From contig CAVTSA010000009.1 in assembly GCA_963737225.1 (NCBI GenBank), positions 62,001 through 126,000 of the forward strand: a stretch of 64,000 bases of DNA, read 5' to 3'. Shown piece after piece: positions 1-7,216 of this stretch. Source of the DNA: CAVTSA01 sp963737225 (GTDB lineage Bacteria > Chloroflexota > Dormibacteria > Dormibacterales > Dormibacteraceae). Both the position numbers and the translations under genes were made by a program. The notes under the pieces were generated by a model. The model worked only from the letters and a program-made list of their open reading frames with translations. It did no database searches and was not told where the DNA came from. Position 1 is the stretch's first letter. The number at the start of each line of letters is the position of its first letter.

Positions 1-94
1 GTGGCTCGAGGGAGAGGTGGAGAAGCTCGTCGTCCAACGTCGCCGCGTGCTCTGCAACGCTCAAACCGACCAGCTCGTGCCCCTCGGATGACAT
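1..94 (-). CDS. Partial hypothetical protein, N-terminal 31 residues
   Basis: An open frame on the minus strand starts with ATG at 94 and runs off the window edge. A GAGGG stretch sits just upstream of the ATG. The visible residues (MSSEGHELVGLSVAEHAATL and onward) show no domain I recognise. It lies 60 bases downstream of the amidase in the same direction, so it could be the next gene of that operon. The frame is short, so it could also be chance. Confidence 0.35.
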   Translation of the reverse strand, partial: MSSEGHELVGLSVAEHAATLDDELLHLSLEP

Positions 95-154
95 CCCTCG
101 GGGCCGGACGGTGGAGGTAGACCACAACCCCGGCGGTACCTGGGCGCGTACGGT

Positions 155-1573
155 TCAGGACCTCATCAGCGCGCGTTCCCGGATCCCCCTCCAGCCGGTA
201 GCCCGCTCGTAGGCACGGCCGATCCGAAGTACCGTCGCCTCGTCGAACGGCCTCCCGATGACCTGGAGGCCGACCGGGGCGCGCCCGGTCGCGAGGCCGC
301 AGGGCACCGTGAGAGCAGGCAACCCGGCCAGGTTGGCAACGATGGTGTGCCGGATCGGCCCGGAAAGGTCGACCAGTGAATCGGTCCCACCCAGGTAATC
401 CCCGACCGACTGTTCGAGCGGGATCGCCGCCAGCGGTGAGGTGGGCCCGATCAGCGCGTCCAGCCGCTGCCGGCGAAAGGCGTCCCGGAGCGCGGACTGG
501 AACCAGCGCCGGGCTCGGACTGCCGTCGCATAGTGCTGGGCGGGGATGAGCTGGCCGAACTCGAGGTTGAGCCGGGTACCCGGCTCATAGTCGCCCACGC
601 GGCTCCGGAGACGGCGGCGGTGGAGGTCGCTGGCCTCAGGCTGCATGATCGTGAGCCCGATCGGCGCCGCCACGCGGAGCGCCGGGATGTCGACCGGCAC
701 CAGGGCGGCACCCCCGCGTTCCAGCACTCGGCCGGCTGCTTCGACCAGTTCGCGGACCTCGCTCTCGACGTTAGAACCGTAGAAGAACTCGCGTTCGATG
801 CCGAGCCGGAGCCCATCGACGCCGGCGTCCAGCTGAGTCCGGTAGTCGGGCACCGGCTGACCGGCGCCGGCGGGATCGAGTGGGTCGTCACCGGCGATTG
901 CGGCGAGCACGAGCGCGCAGTCCTCCACCGAGCGAGTGAGCGGACCCACGTGGTCGAGCGAAGGGCTGAGTGCCACCACTCCGTGCCGGCTGACCCGCCC
1001 GTAGGTCGGCTTGAGCCCCACGATGCCGTTGAACGCGGCCGGCTCGCGGATCGAGCCGCCGGTATCGGTGCCGATCGCGGCCATCGCGGATCCGACCGCG
1101 GTCGCCACGCCCGAGCCGGCGCTCGAACCCCCGGGAGCCATCGCGGCATCCCAGGGATTGCGGGTGACGGCGATGTTCAGCCCATAGGCGAACTCGTGGG
1201 TCACCGTCTTTCCGACGATGACCGCGCCCGCTTCGCGCAGCAGGCGGACCACGGTCGCGTCCTGGTCCGGGACGAAGCCCTCCATCGCGCGCGAGCCGGC
1301 CTCCGTGGGGACGCCGGCGGTGAAGCAGAGATCCTTGACGCCGACCGGGATGCCGTGCAGAGGCCCGCGCCAGCCCCCCGCCGCGATCTCCCGGTCGGCC
1401 AGCGCGGCGTCGTCCAGTGCCTGTTCGCCCATCAGCCGCGCGTAGGCGTGGAGCCGGGGTTCCGTCTCCTCTGCTCGACGAAGGACCGCACCCACCAAAT
1501 CGACGGCGCGGAATCGCCCAGACCGGAGCGCGTCGGCCGCTTCCGCGATGTCGAGCCGGGCGAGATCATCCAT
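155..1573 (-). CDS. Amidase-signature hydrolase (GatA/AtzE-like)
   Basis: A 472-residue amidase-signature enzyme that would hydrolyse a C-N amide bond in the cytoplasm. The Ser-cisSer-Lys triad can be placed: Lys in IPVGVKD (about residue 80), the glycine/serine loop PGGSSAGSG (about 150), and GTDTGGSIREPAAFNG (about 170-185). Length is normal. I chose ATG 1573 over the upstream start at 1636 because it overlaps the stop of the GatC-like gene (ATGGATGA), which implies translational coupling. Known families pair such subunits with a small GatC- or AtzG-like partner. The substrate cannot be read from the sequence. A true GatA is possible, but no gatB is seen, so an AtzE-type amidase is more likely. 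Confidence 0.85.
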   Translation of the reverse strand: MDDLARLDIAEAADALRSGRFRAVDLVGAVLRRAEETEPRLHAYARLMGEQALDDAALADREIAAGGWRGPLHGIPVGVKDLCFTAGVPTEAGSRAMEGFVPDQDATVVRLLREAGAVIVGKTVTHEFAYGLNIAVTRNPWDAAMAPGGSSAGSGVATAVGSAMAAIGTDTGGSIREPAAFNGIVGLKPTYGRVSRHGVVALSPSLDHVGPLTRSVEDCALVLAAIAGDDPLDPAGAGQPVPDYRTQLDAGVDGLRLGIEREFFYGSNVESEVRELVEAAGRVLERGGAALVPVDIPALRVAAPIGLTIMQPEASDLHRRRLRSRVGDYEPGTRLNLEFGQLIPAQHYATAVRARRWFQSALRDAFRRQRLDALIGPTSPLAAIPLEQSVGDYLGGTDSLVDLSGPIRHTIVANLAGLPALTVPCGLATGRAPVGLQVIGRPFDEATVLRIGRAYERATGWRGIRERALMRS

Positions 1574-1823
1574 CCCAAAGGGCAGCGAACGTCGCCGACG
1601 GTTCGATGCCTTCGAGATCGAGACGCTCGACGGCATCGAAGGCGGCGAAGTGGGCGAGCAGCATCTCCGTCAGCGGCTGGATGTCGGCGTCAGGGGGAGG
1701 CGGGTCGACGAACGCCAGGGCGGCCCGGGCGGCGGCGGGGTCGATGTGCCGGACACCGGCGGCTTCCGGCCTACGCCCAGCGCCGACCCGCGTGATCTCG
1801 TCGTCAGCCTGTGGTCCCGGCAC
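1566..1823 (-). CDS. Small GatC/AtzG-like amidase partner
   Basis: An 85-residue protein directly upstream of the amidase, sharing an 8-base overlap with it. The C-terminal half (about RHIDPAAARAALAFVDPPPP, then a helix ending AVERLDLEGIEPSATFAALW) has the helix-turn-acidic pattern of GatC and AtzG, which wrap around and stabilise the amidase subunit. The GTG start at 1823 was chosen because an AGAGGAG ribosome site precedes it. The longer frame to 1943 would add about 40 low-complexity residues. Assignment rests on weak similarity plus position. Confidence 0.6.
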   Translation of the reverse strand: MPGPQADDEITRVGAGRRPEAAGVRHIDPAAARAALAFVDPPPPDADIQPLTEMLLAHFAAFDAVERLDLEGIEPSATFAALWDG

Positions 1824-2023
1824 CTGACTCTCCTCTGCGTTCCCTGGGCCCGGAGCTCGTGTCGACGACCGCGCGGGGCCCCGGTACGACCCACCGCCAG
1901 GGGTCAGCATAGCCATCAGAGGGCGGCCCGATACCGTCAGCATGGCCGGTGACTGCCCGTGACGGCGGGATCTGGCGCGCTGCCGCCATAGAGGAGGCTG
2001 AAGGTTGGCTACTCAACGCTCAG

Positions 2024-2506
2024 GTGATCGGACGTGTCGGGCTCGGCCACGACGTACATCGGCTGGTGCCTGGCCACCGGCTGGTGCTGGCAGGGGTTGC
2101 CGTGCCGGCGGACATGGGCTTCGAAACGCACTCGGATGGTGACGTGGTGTCGCACGCACTCATCGATGCGCTTGCCGGGGCGGTCGCCGACGGCGATCTG
2201 GGGACGCACTTCCCCGAAGACGATCCTGAGACGGCGGAGGCTCGCAGCATCGACTTCTTGCGCGAGTTCGCCGGACATGTTCGCAGGGCCGGCTTCGAGG
2301 TCGGCAACGTGGACGTGTTCGTCGTTCTCGGGACCATCAGGTTGCGACCTCACATCGAGCGCATGCGGGCAAACCTGGCCGAGGCCCTGGCGGTGGAGAT
2401 GGGGGCCGTCTCCGTCAAAGCCCGCTCCAACGATGGACTGGGGCCGGAAGGCGAAGGTCGGGCCTGCGGGGCCTGGGCCAACGTCCTCCTCTATCCGACA
2501 CCCTGA
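2024..2506 (+). CDS. ispF: 2-C-methyl-D-erythritol 2,4-cyclodiphosphate synthase
   Basis: IspF converts CDP-methylerythritol 2-phosphate to the cyclic diphosphate and CMP in the MEP isoprenoid pathway. The metal site is visible as GLGHDVHRL near the N terminus (Asp and His) and the His of THSDGDVVSHAL. The cytidine-side region reads NVDVFVV, and the C terminus has the GEGRA turn. GTG 2024 gives the usual start a few residues before GHDVH; an upstream in-frame GTG at 1949 would add 25 residues. The usual KATTTE-type motif reads KARSNDGLG, an odd substitution. No ispD is adjacent. It diverges from the amidase pair. Confidence 0.88.
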   Translation: MIGRVGLGHDVHRLVPGHRLVLAGVAVPADMGFETHSDGDVVSHALIDALAGAVADGDLGTHFPEDDPETAEARSIDFLREFAGHVRRAGFEVGNVDVFVVLGTIRLRPHIERMRANLAEALAVEMGAVSVKARSNDGLGPEGEGRACGAWANVLLYPTP

Positions 2507-2537
2507 GCTCGCGCGTCTGGCCGGACCCCCGTGGATC

Positions 2538-3266
2538 TCAGGCGAACGGCTCGGCCACCGCCCAATGCTCGACGATCTTCCCATCCCGCACCCGGACCAG
2601 GTGGAAGCCCGCGAACCGCAACGGCCGTCCGTCGAGCGTGGCACTGGTGGCTATCAGCTGCCCCACCGTGTCACCGCTCTCGATGCTGCGATCGACGCTG
2701 ACGCTGACGCCGGACATCCGGGCCCGCAGCGCGCGCCGGCGCCCTTCCCACTCCCCCGGCGAATCCCCCGGGAACGTGTGGTCGATCGCGCCGGCCGCCA
2801 CGAACGCCGGACCGCCCCCTGGGAAGCCGGCCAGGAACTTCTCGGTGGCCTGGCGAAGGACCTCGGTGGGGCGGGGCGAGACGACCTGATCGCTCCGCCC
2901 TTCGAACGCGGCCCAGTGCTCGACGATCTTGCCGCTCCGCACCCGGACGATGTGGATCCCTGAGGCCCGCAGCGGCTTGCCGTTGATGGTGCCACGAGCG
3001 GCCAGAAGCTGACCCACCGTGTCGCCGTCCTGGATGCTGCGCTCCACCTCGACCGCGAAGTCGGAGATGCTGGCGCGGAACGCCCGACGCCGGCGGTCCC
3101 AGGCCGCAAGGTGCTCGGCGGTCCCTGGCACCGTCCCGTCGTCGGCCCCGTGGTCGACGGCACCGAGTTCGGTGAACGCGGCCACGCGATCCATGTCCCC
3201 GGCGTTGAAGGCATCGTGGAGAAGGGCGAGCACCCCGGTCGGGCTGACGGTAGTCTGATCGCTCAT
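2538..3266 (-). CDS. Tandem SnoaL-like (NTF2 fold) protein
   Basis: A 242-residue protein built of two similar SnoaL/polyketide-cyclase-like halves. Each carries the pattern RSIxxGDTVGQLxA, then LRxxGxHxVRVRxGKIVEHWA, once at about residues 80-125 and again at about 195-240. The fold is a cone-shaped pocket used by small cyclases, isomerases or stress proteins. The ATG start at 3266 has AAGAGGAG upstream. It is divergent from a TetR gene, and two palindromes lie between them, so the TetR protein very likely represses it. The substrate is unknown. Confidence 0.75.
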   Translation of the reverse strand: MSDQTTVSPTGVLALLHDAFNAGDMDRVAAFTELGAVDHGADDGTVPGTAEHLAAWDRRRRAFRASISDFAVEVERSIQDGDTVGQLLAARGTINGKPLRASGIHIVRVRSGKIVEHWAAFEGRSDQVVSPRPTEVLRQATEKFLAGFPGGGPAFVAAGAIDHTFPGDSPGEWEGRRRALRARMSGVSVSVDRSIESGDTVGQLIATSATLDGRPLRFAGFHLVRVRDGKIVEHWAVAEPFA

Positions 3267-3283
3267 GAGAGGCTCCTCTTGAA

Positions 3284-3338
3284 ACGGGGACATCTCCCCG
3301 GTTAATTCAAGAGGCAGAATACGGAGACAACTCCCCGT
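3284..3338. promoter_or_regulatory. Two TetR-type operator palindromes
   Basis: Site 1 (3285-3300) reads CGGGGA-CATC-TCCCCG, a perfect 6+6 inverted repeat with a 4-base spacer. Site 2 (3321-3338) reads ACGGAGA-CAAC-TCCCCGT, a 7+7 repeat with one mismatch. The two centres lie 37 bp apart in the gap between the SnoaL-like gene and the tetR gene, and site 2 abuts the tetR start codon. This is the expected layout for a TetR repressor controlling its own gene and its divergent neighbour. Binding is inferred. Confidence 0.7.
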
Positions 3339-3911
3339 TTGTCAAGCAGAGTAGACGATCCATCCCGCCGCCGGCGCGCCGACGCCCGGCGCAACCATGA
3401 GCGGCTGCTGGCCGCTGCCCGGGACGCCTTCGCCGAGCACGGGCCGGACGCCTCGCTCGACGGCATCGCGCAGCGCGCCGGCCTCGGTTCAGGCACGCTG
3501 TACCGCCACTTTCCGACTCGCGAAGACCTGAGGCGCGCGGTCTACTGGGGCGAGATCGAGGGGTTGTGTGCCCAGGGTCGGGAGCTGGCCACGTCCGCCG
3601 CTCCTGGCGATGCCCTGCTGACCTGGCTCCAGCTGCTGGCCGACATGGCGGACCGGAGAGGTCTGGCCGCCGCCCTCTACGAGCGATTCGGCGCCGATCC
3701 GCCCTCGCCGTTCCTGCAGTCGGCCAAGGAGGCGATGGAGACCACCGCCTCCACTCTGCTGGAACGCGCACAGCAGTCCGGAGCCATCCGGCCCGACGTG
3801 ACGGTATCCGAGGTGCTGAAGCTCACGCACGGCGTCGCCCGCACGAGCGATGGTCCTGCCGAGACCCACCGCCTGCTCTCTCTTCTGACGGACGGCCTCA
3901 CCTCAGCCTGA
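3339..3911 (+). CDS. TetR-family transcriptional regulator
   Basis: A 190-residue TetR repressor. The N-terminal helix-turn-helix is clear at about residues 18-65 (LLAAARDAFAEHG, then LDGIAQRAGLGSGTLYRHFP). The C-terminal part is the variable ligand-binding helical domain. The only plausible start is TTG 3339, immediately after operator site 2, which suggests a leaderless or very short-leader transcript. Together with the divergent SnoaL-like gene it forms a typical small regulatory unit. The ligand is unknown. Confidence 0.88.
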   Translation: MSSRVDDPSRRRRADARRNHERLLAAARDAFAEHGPDASLDGIAQRAGLGSGTLYRHFPTREDLRRAVYWGEIEGLCAQGRELATSAAPGDALLTWLQLLADMADRRGLAAALYERFGADPPSPFLQSAKEAMETTASTLLERAQQSGAIRPDVTVSEVLKLTHGVARTSDGPAETHRLLSLLTDGLTSA

Positions 3912-3923
3912 CACCGCATCCCC

Positions 3924-3984
3924 GGAGGTGCACCAACGGGCCTTTCCCGGCGGGGGTAGCCCCCCGAGGTGCACCAACGGGGCC
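3924..3984. repeat. Paired palindrome locus A (GGTGCACC core)
   Basis: Two copies of GAGGTGCACCAACGGG occur in the gap between the convergent tetR and oxidoreductase genes. Their GGTGCACC cores are at 3927-3934 and 3968-3975, 41 bp apart. Both copies are followed by GGCC. The same core recurs at 25.6 and 61.1 kb. Confidence 0.75.
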
Positions 3985-3997
3985 TACCCGGCGCGGG

Positions 3998-5410
3998 TCA
4001 GGCGAGCACCGAGTGCAGCGCCGAGCGGGACGCGTACCAGCCGCAGAGCCCGTGGACTCCAGGGCCTGGTGGCGTCGCGGCCGAGCAAAGAAAAAGGGAG
4101 CGGTCGGACGTGCGGTAGGGGTCCCACCGCGCCGCCGGCCGGGTGAGCAGCTGGCGGAGGTCGTTTCGTCCACCCCCCACGTCGCCGCCGACACAATTGG
4201 GCTCCAGCTGCTCCAGCTGGGCAGGCGTCCAGGAACGGCGCGCTCGCACTCGATCGCGGAAGCCGGGTGCGAACCGCTCGACCTGGGCTTCGATCGCGGC
4301 CGTCATGTCGCGGTCGGAGCCTTTGGGGACGTGACAGTAAGCCCACGCGACCTGCCGCCCGGGCACGACGCGGGTGCGGTCGAACAGGCTCGGCTGTGTG
4401 AGGAGAACGAACGGTCGCTCAGGATGACGGCCCTGACCGACCTCCCATTCGCTTTCCACCACCTCCTCCGCCGCCCCCCCGAGGTGGACGGTGCCGGCCC
4501 GCCGGCACTCCTTCGCCTGCCAGGGGATCGGGCCGTCCAGCACCCAGTCGAGCTTGAACACGCCAGGACCGTGCTGGTAGCGCTCGAGCTGCCGCCGATA
4601 CCGCGGCGTCAGGCGATGGCCCGCGATGCGGACCAGCGCGCGGGGCATGACGTCGAACAGGGCCGCCCGGTGCGGGGGGAGATCATCGACCGACGAGACC
4701 CGGCTTCCGCATCGAATCTCCCCCCCGAGCGCCTCGATCCGTCCCACCATGGCGTTCGCGGCCGAAGCCGATCCTCCCCGGACGAACGGCCAGCCGGTGG
4801 CGTGCGCGGAGATCAGCATCACCAGAGCTGCCGCCGCGCTGGCGGGCTCGGTCAGGGGGAGCATGCTGTGTGCCGCCATCCCGGCGAGGATCGCCCTCGC
4901 GTCGCGGCCATTGAAGGCGACTCCGCCGAGTACCGCGGCAGGCAGCAGGGCGGCGGCGCCGAAACGGGTGAGCAGCAGTGGATGATGTGGGGCCCGGATC
5001 GGCCCCAGGGCGGCGTCAAAAACCTCGGTCGCGTGCGCGACCAGTGGGCGAAGGAGGCGCCGGTAGTTCGGGCCGTCCCTGCCCAGGGTCGACGCGGTCG
5101 AGCTCACCGACCCTTCGACGAGCGCGGCGGTCCCGTCGTCGAAAGGGTGGGCCATCGCGGCACGCGGCGTGACCAGGTCAAATTGCAGGCCCCTCAGAGC
5201 CCGGGAGAGGGGGGCCAACCCCACCACCGTGGCGCAGACGTCGTGGCGGCAGCCGGGCTCCAGCCATTCTTCCGTGCGCAGGCCACCACCGGGTCGCTCA
5301 GCGCCCTCCAGCACGAGGACGCGTCGGCCCGCCTCCCCGAGCGCGATGGCGGCGGCGAGCCCGTTCGGACCCGAGCCGACCACGACGGCATCGAACGCGG
5401 CTGTGGCCAT
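3998..5410 (-). CDS. Phytoene-desaturase-like FAD oxidoreductase
   Basis: A 470-residue NAD(P)/FAD-dependent oxidoreductase of the phytoene dehydrogenase (CrtI/COG1233) type. The dinucleotide-binding motif VVVGSGPNGLAAAIALGEAG is at the N terminus, followed by RPGGGLRTEE. The C terminus holds the FAD-closing segment around PPGPGVHGLCGWYASRSAL. ATG 5410 was preferred to a GTG two codons upstream. No carotenoid genes are adjacent, so the substrate is uncertain; many homologues act on other polyprenyl or lipid substrates. It points toward the tetR gene. Confidence 0.8.
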   Translation of the reverse strand: MATAAFDAVVVGSGPNGLAAAIALGEAGRRVLVLEGAERPGGGLRTEEWLEPGCRHDVCATVVGLAPLSRALRGLQFDLVTPRAAMAHPFDDGTAALVEGSVSSTASTLGRDGPNYRRLLRPLVAHATEVFDAALGPIRAPHHPLLLTRFGAAALLPAAVLGGVAFNGRDARAILAGMAAHSMLPLTEPASAAAALVMLISAHATGWPFVRGGSASAANAMVGRIEALGGEIRCGSRVSSVDDLPPHRAALFDVMPRALVRIAGHRLTPRYRRQLERYQHGPGVFKLDWVLDGPIPWQAKECRRAGTVHLGGAAEEVVESEWEVGQGRHPERPFVLLTQPSLFDRTRVVPGRQVAWAYCHVPKGSDRDMTAAIEAQVERFAPGFRDRVRARRSWTPAQLEQLEPNCVGGDVGGGRNDLRQLLTRPAARWDPYRTSDRSLFLCSAATPPGPGVHGLCGWYASRSALHSVLA

Positions 5411-5551
5411 GCCCACCAGCCTGGCAGACCGTTCGCGCCGTTTTGGCTACGCATTCGGGACGGTTGTGGCGATACTCCTTGATGTCGCTCGCGCGCTTGC
5501 GAGGCGGAACGTACCCAGGCAGCAGAGATCCGCATCGGGGAGAAGGTCGTC

Positions 5552-7156
5552 GTGAGGAGTTACGACTACGTGATCGTGGGCGCCGGGTCGGCCGGATCGG
5601 TCCTCGCCAACCGGCTCAGCGAGGAGGAGGCCGCGACCGTCGCGGTGATCGAGGCCGGCGGGCCCGACGAGGCGCAGGAGATCCACATCCCCCTTGCCTT
5701 CGGGTATCTCTTCAAGACGCCAGTGGACTGGGACCTGGACAGCGAGCCCGAGCCAGGGCTGAACAACCGCCGCGCGTACCTGCCGCGCGGCAGGGTGTTC
5801 GGCGGCTCGAGCTCCATCAACTCGATGATCTACCAGCGGGGAAACCGGCTCGACTACGACGGCTGGGCGGCGAGGGGCGCCACGGGCTGGGGTTGGGAGG
5901 ACGTCCTCCCCTATTTTCTACGGGCGGAGGACAACGAGCGCGGCCCCGGCCGGCTGCACGGCGCCGGCGGTCCTCTGGCGGTGAGCGACGGCCGGTCCAA
6001 GCACCCGCTCTCGCTGGCCTTCCTGGAAGCGGCTGTGCAGGCCGGGCACCCCCGCAACGACGACTTCAACGGTGAACGGCAGGATGGGGTCGGCTGGTAT
6101 CAGCTCACGCAGCGCGACGGGATGCGCTGCAGCGCGGCGGACGCCTATCTGCAGCCCGCGCTGCCGCGGACGAACGTCACGGTTCTGGCGGGCACCCTCG
6201 CCACGCGAGTCCTGCTGGACGGCACCCGAGCGAAGGGCGTCGAGGTCGTCCTGCCGGACGGTGAGACGGAGGTGATCGGGGCGTCGCGAGAGGTGATCCT
6301 GTCCGCCGGTGCCTATGAATCGCCGAAGCTGCTCATGCTTTCCGGCATCGGCCCGGAGGGCGTGCTGGCCCCGCTCGGCCTGCCGGTGGTGGCGGACCTC
6401 CCGGCGGGCCAGAACCTGCAGGACCACCTGATGGCGCTTCTGAACTACCGGACTGACATGGAGTCGCTGATGACGGCGATGACGCCCGACAACGTGATGC
6501 TCCTCTTCAGCGAAGGGCGGGGGCCGCTCTCCTCGAACGTCGCGGAGGCAGGCGGGTTCTTCCACAGCAGGGAGGGGTCGGAGGCGCCCGACATCCAGTT
6601 CCATCAGGGGCCGGTGCTGTTCCATCAGGAAGGGCTGGGCCCCCTGGTCGCGCATGCGGTCACGATCGCGCCCGGCCTGATAGCGCCGACCAGCCGCGGC
6701 CAGGTGGCGCTTCGCGTCCCGCAGCCGGCGGCCCAACCGCGAGTCTTCCACAACTACCTGGCCACCGAAGAGGATCGCCTGGCGATCCGTCAGGGGGTAC
6801 GGATCGCGCTCGACATCGCGCGGCAGCCGGCGCTGCAGGCGGTGATCACCGCGCCCTTCCGCGTCCCGGAATCAGACTCCGACGCCGGCATCGCCGCCTT
6901 CGTGGCCGAGACCGGAATGACCCTCTACCACCCCACCTCGACCTGTGCCATCGGTTCGGTGGTGGACGCGGACCTACGGGTGCTCGGCTTCGAAGGTCTG
7001 CGTGTGGTCGACGCCTCGGTCTTCCCGACCATCCCCCACGGCAACACGAACGCGCCGACCATCATGGTCGCCGAGAAGGCGGCCGACCTGATTCGGGGGC
7101 GGTCACCGGCGCCCGGCCCGGAAGCGCAGGAACACCCCGCCCCGGCTTCGAGCTGA
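5552..7156 (+). CDS. GMC-family FAD oxidoreductase (choline dehydrogenase-like)
   Basis: A 534-residue glucose-methanol-choline oxidoreductase that oxidises an alcohol using FAD. Motifs in order: YVIVGAGSAGSVLANRLSE (FAD, residues 5-25), GRVFGGSSSINSM (about 85), GPEGVLAPLGLPVVADLPAG (about 275), and the C-terminal signature YHPTSTCAIG with the catalytic His, then VVDASVFPTIPHGNTNAPT carrying the second His/Asn. The GTG start at 5552 has GGGAGAAGG upstream. The last 20 residues are Pro/Ala-rich. The substrate alcohol is not predictable. It is divergent from the CrtI-like gene. Confidence 0.9.
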   Translation: MRSYDYVIVGAGSAGSVLANRLSEEEAATVAVIEAGGPDEAQEIHIPLAFGYLFKTPVDWDLDSEPEPGLNNRRAYLPRGRVFGGSSSINSMIYQRGNRLDYDGWAARGATGWGWEDVLPYFLRAEDNERGPGRLHGAGGPLAVSDGRSKHPLSLAFLEAAVQAGHPRNDDFNGERQDGVGWYQLTQRDGMRCSAADAYLQPALPRTNVTVLAGTLATRVLLDGTRAKGVEVVLPDGETEVIGASREVILSAGAYESPKLLMLSGIGPEGVLAPLGLPVVADLPAGQNLQDHLMALLNYRTDMESLMTAMTPDNVMLLFSEGRGPLSSNVAEAGGFFHSREGSEAPDIQFHQGPVLFHQEGLGPLVAHAVTIAPGLIAPTSRGQVALRVPQPAAQPRVFHNYLATEEDRLAIRQGVRIALDIARQPALQAVITAPFRVPESDSDAGIAAFVAETGMTLYHPTSTCAIGSVVDADLRVLGFEGLRVVDASVFPTIPHGNTNAPTIMVAEKAADLIRGRSPAPGPEAQEHPAPASS

Positions 7157-7172
7157 GGCAGCAGAAACAAGA

Positions 7173-7203
7173 CGAGCCCCGGGGCCTCAGGCCCTGGGGC
7201 TCG
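7173..7203 (-). terminator. Intrinsic terminator of clpC
   Basis: An inverted repeat with outer stem CGAGCCCC (7173-7180) and GGGGCTCG (7196-7203), plus inner GGCCT/AGGCC pairing. On the minus strand it is followed by TCTTGTTTC, so it best serves clpC. It could also stop the convergent GMC gene. Confidence 0.75.
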
Positions 7204-7216
7204 CCAGCGCTGCGTC

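Noticed and set aside
155..1823. Glu-tRNA amidotransferase gatCA operon
   Set aside because: The GatA/GatC resemblance is real, but no gatB is present and the loop sequences fit general amidases, so tRNA amidation is not claimed.
3566..5482. 638-residue plus-strand open frame
   Set aside because: Antisense to the CrtI-like oxidoreductase, with shadow composition and no motif.
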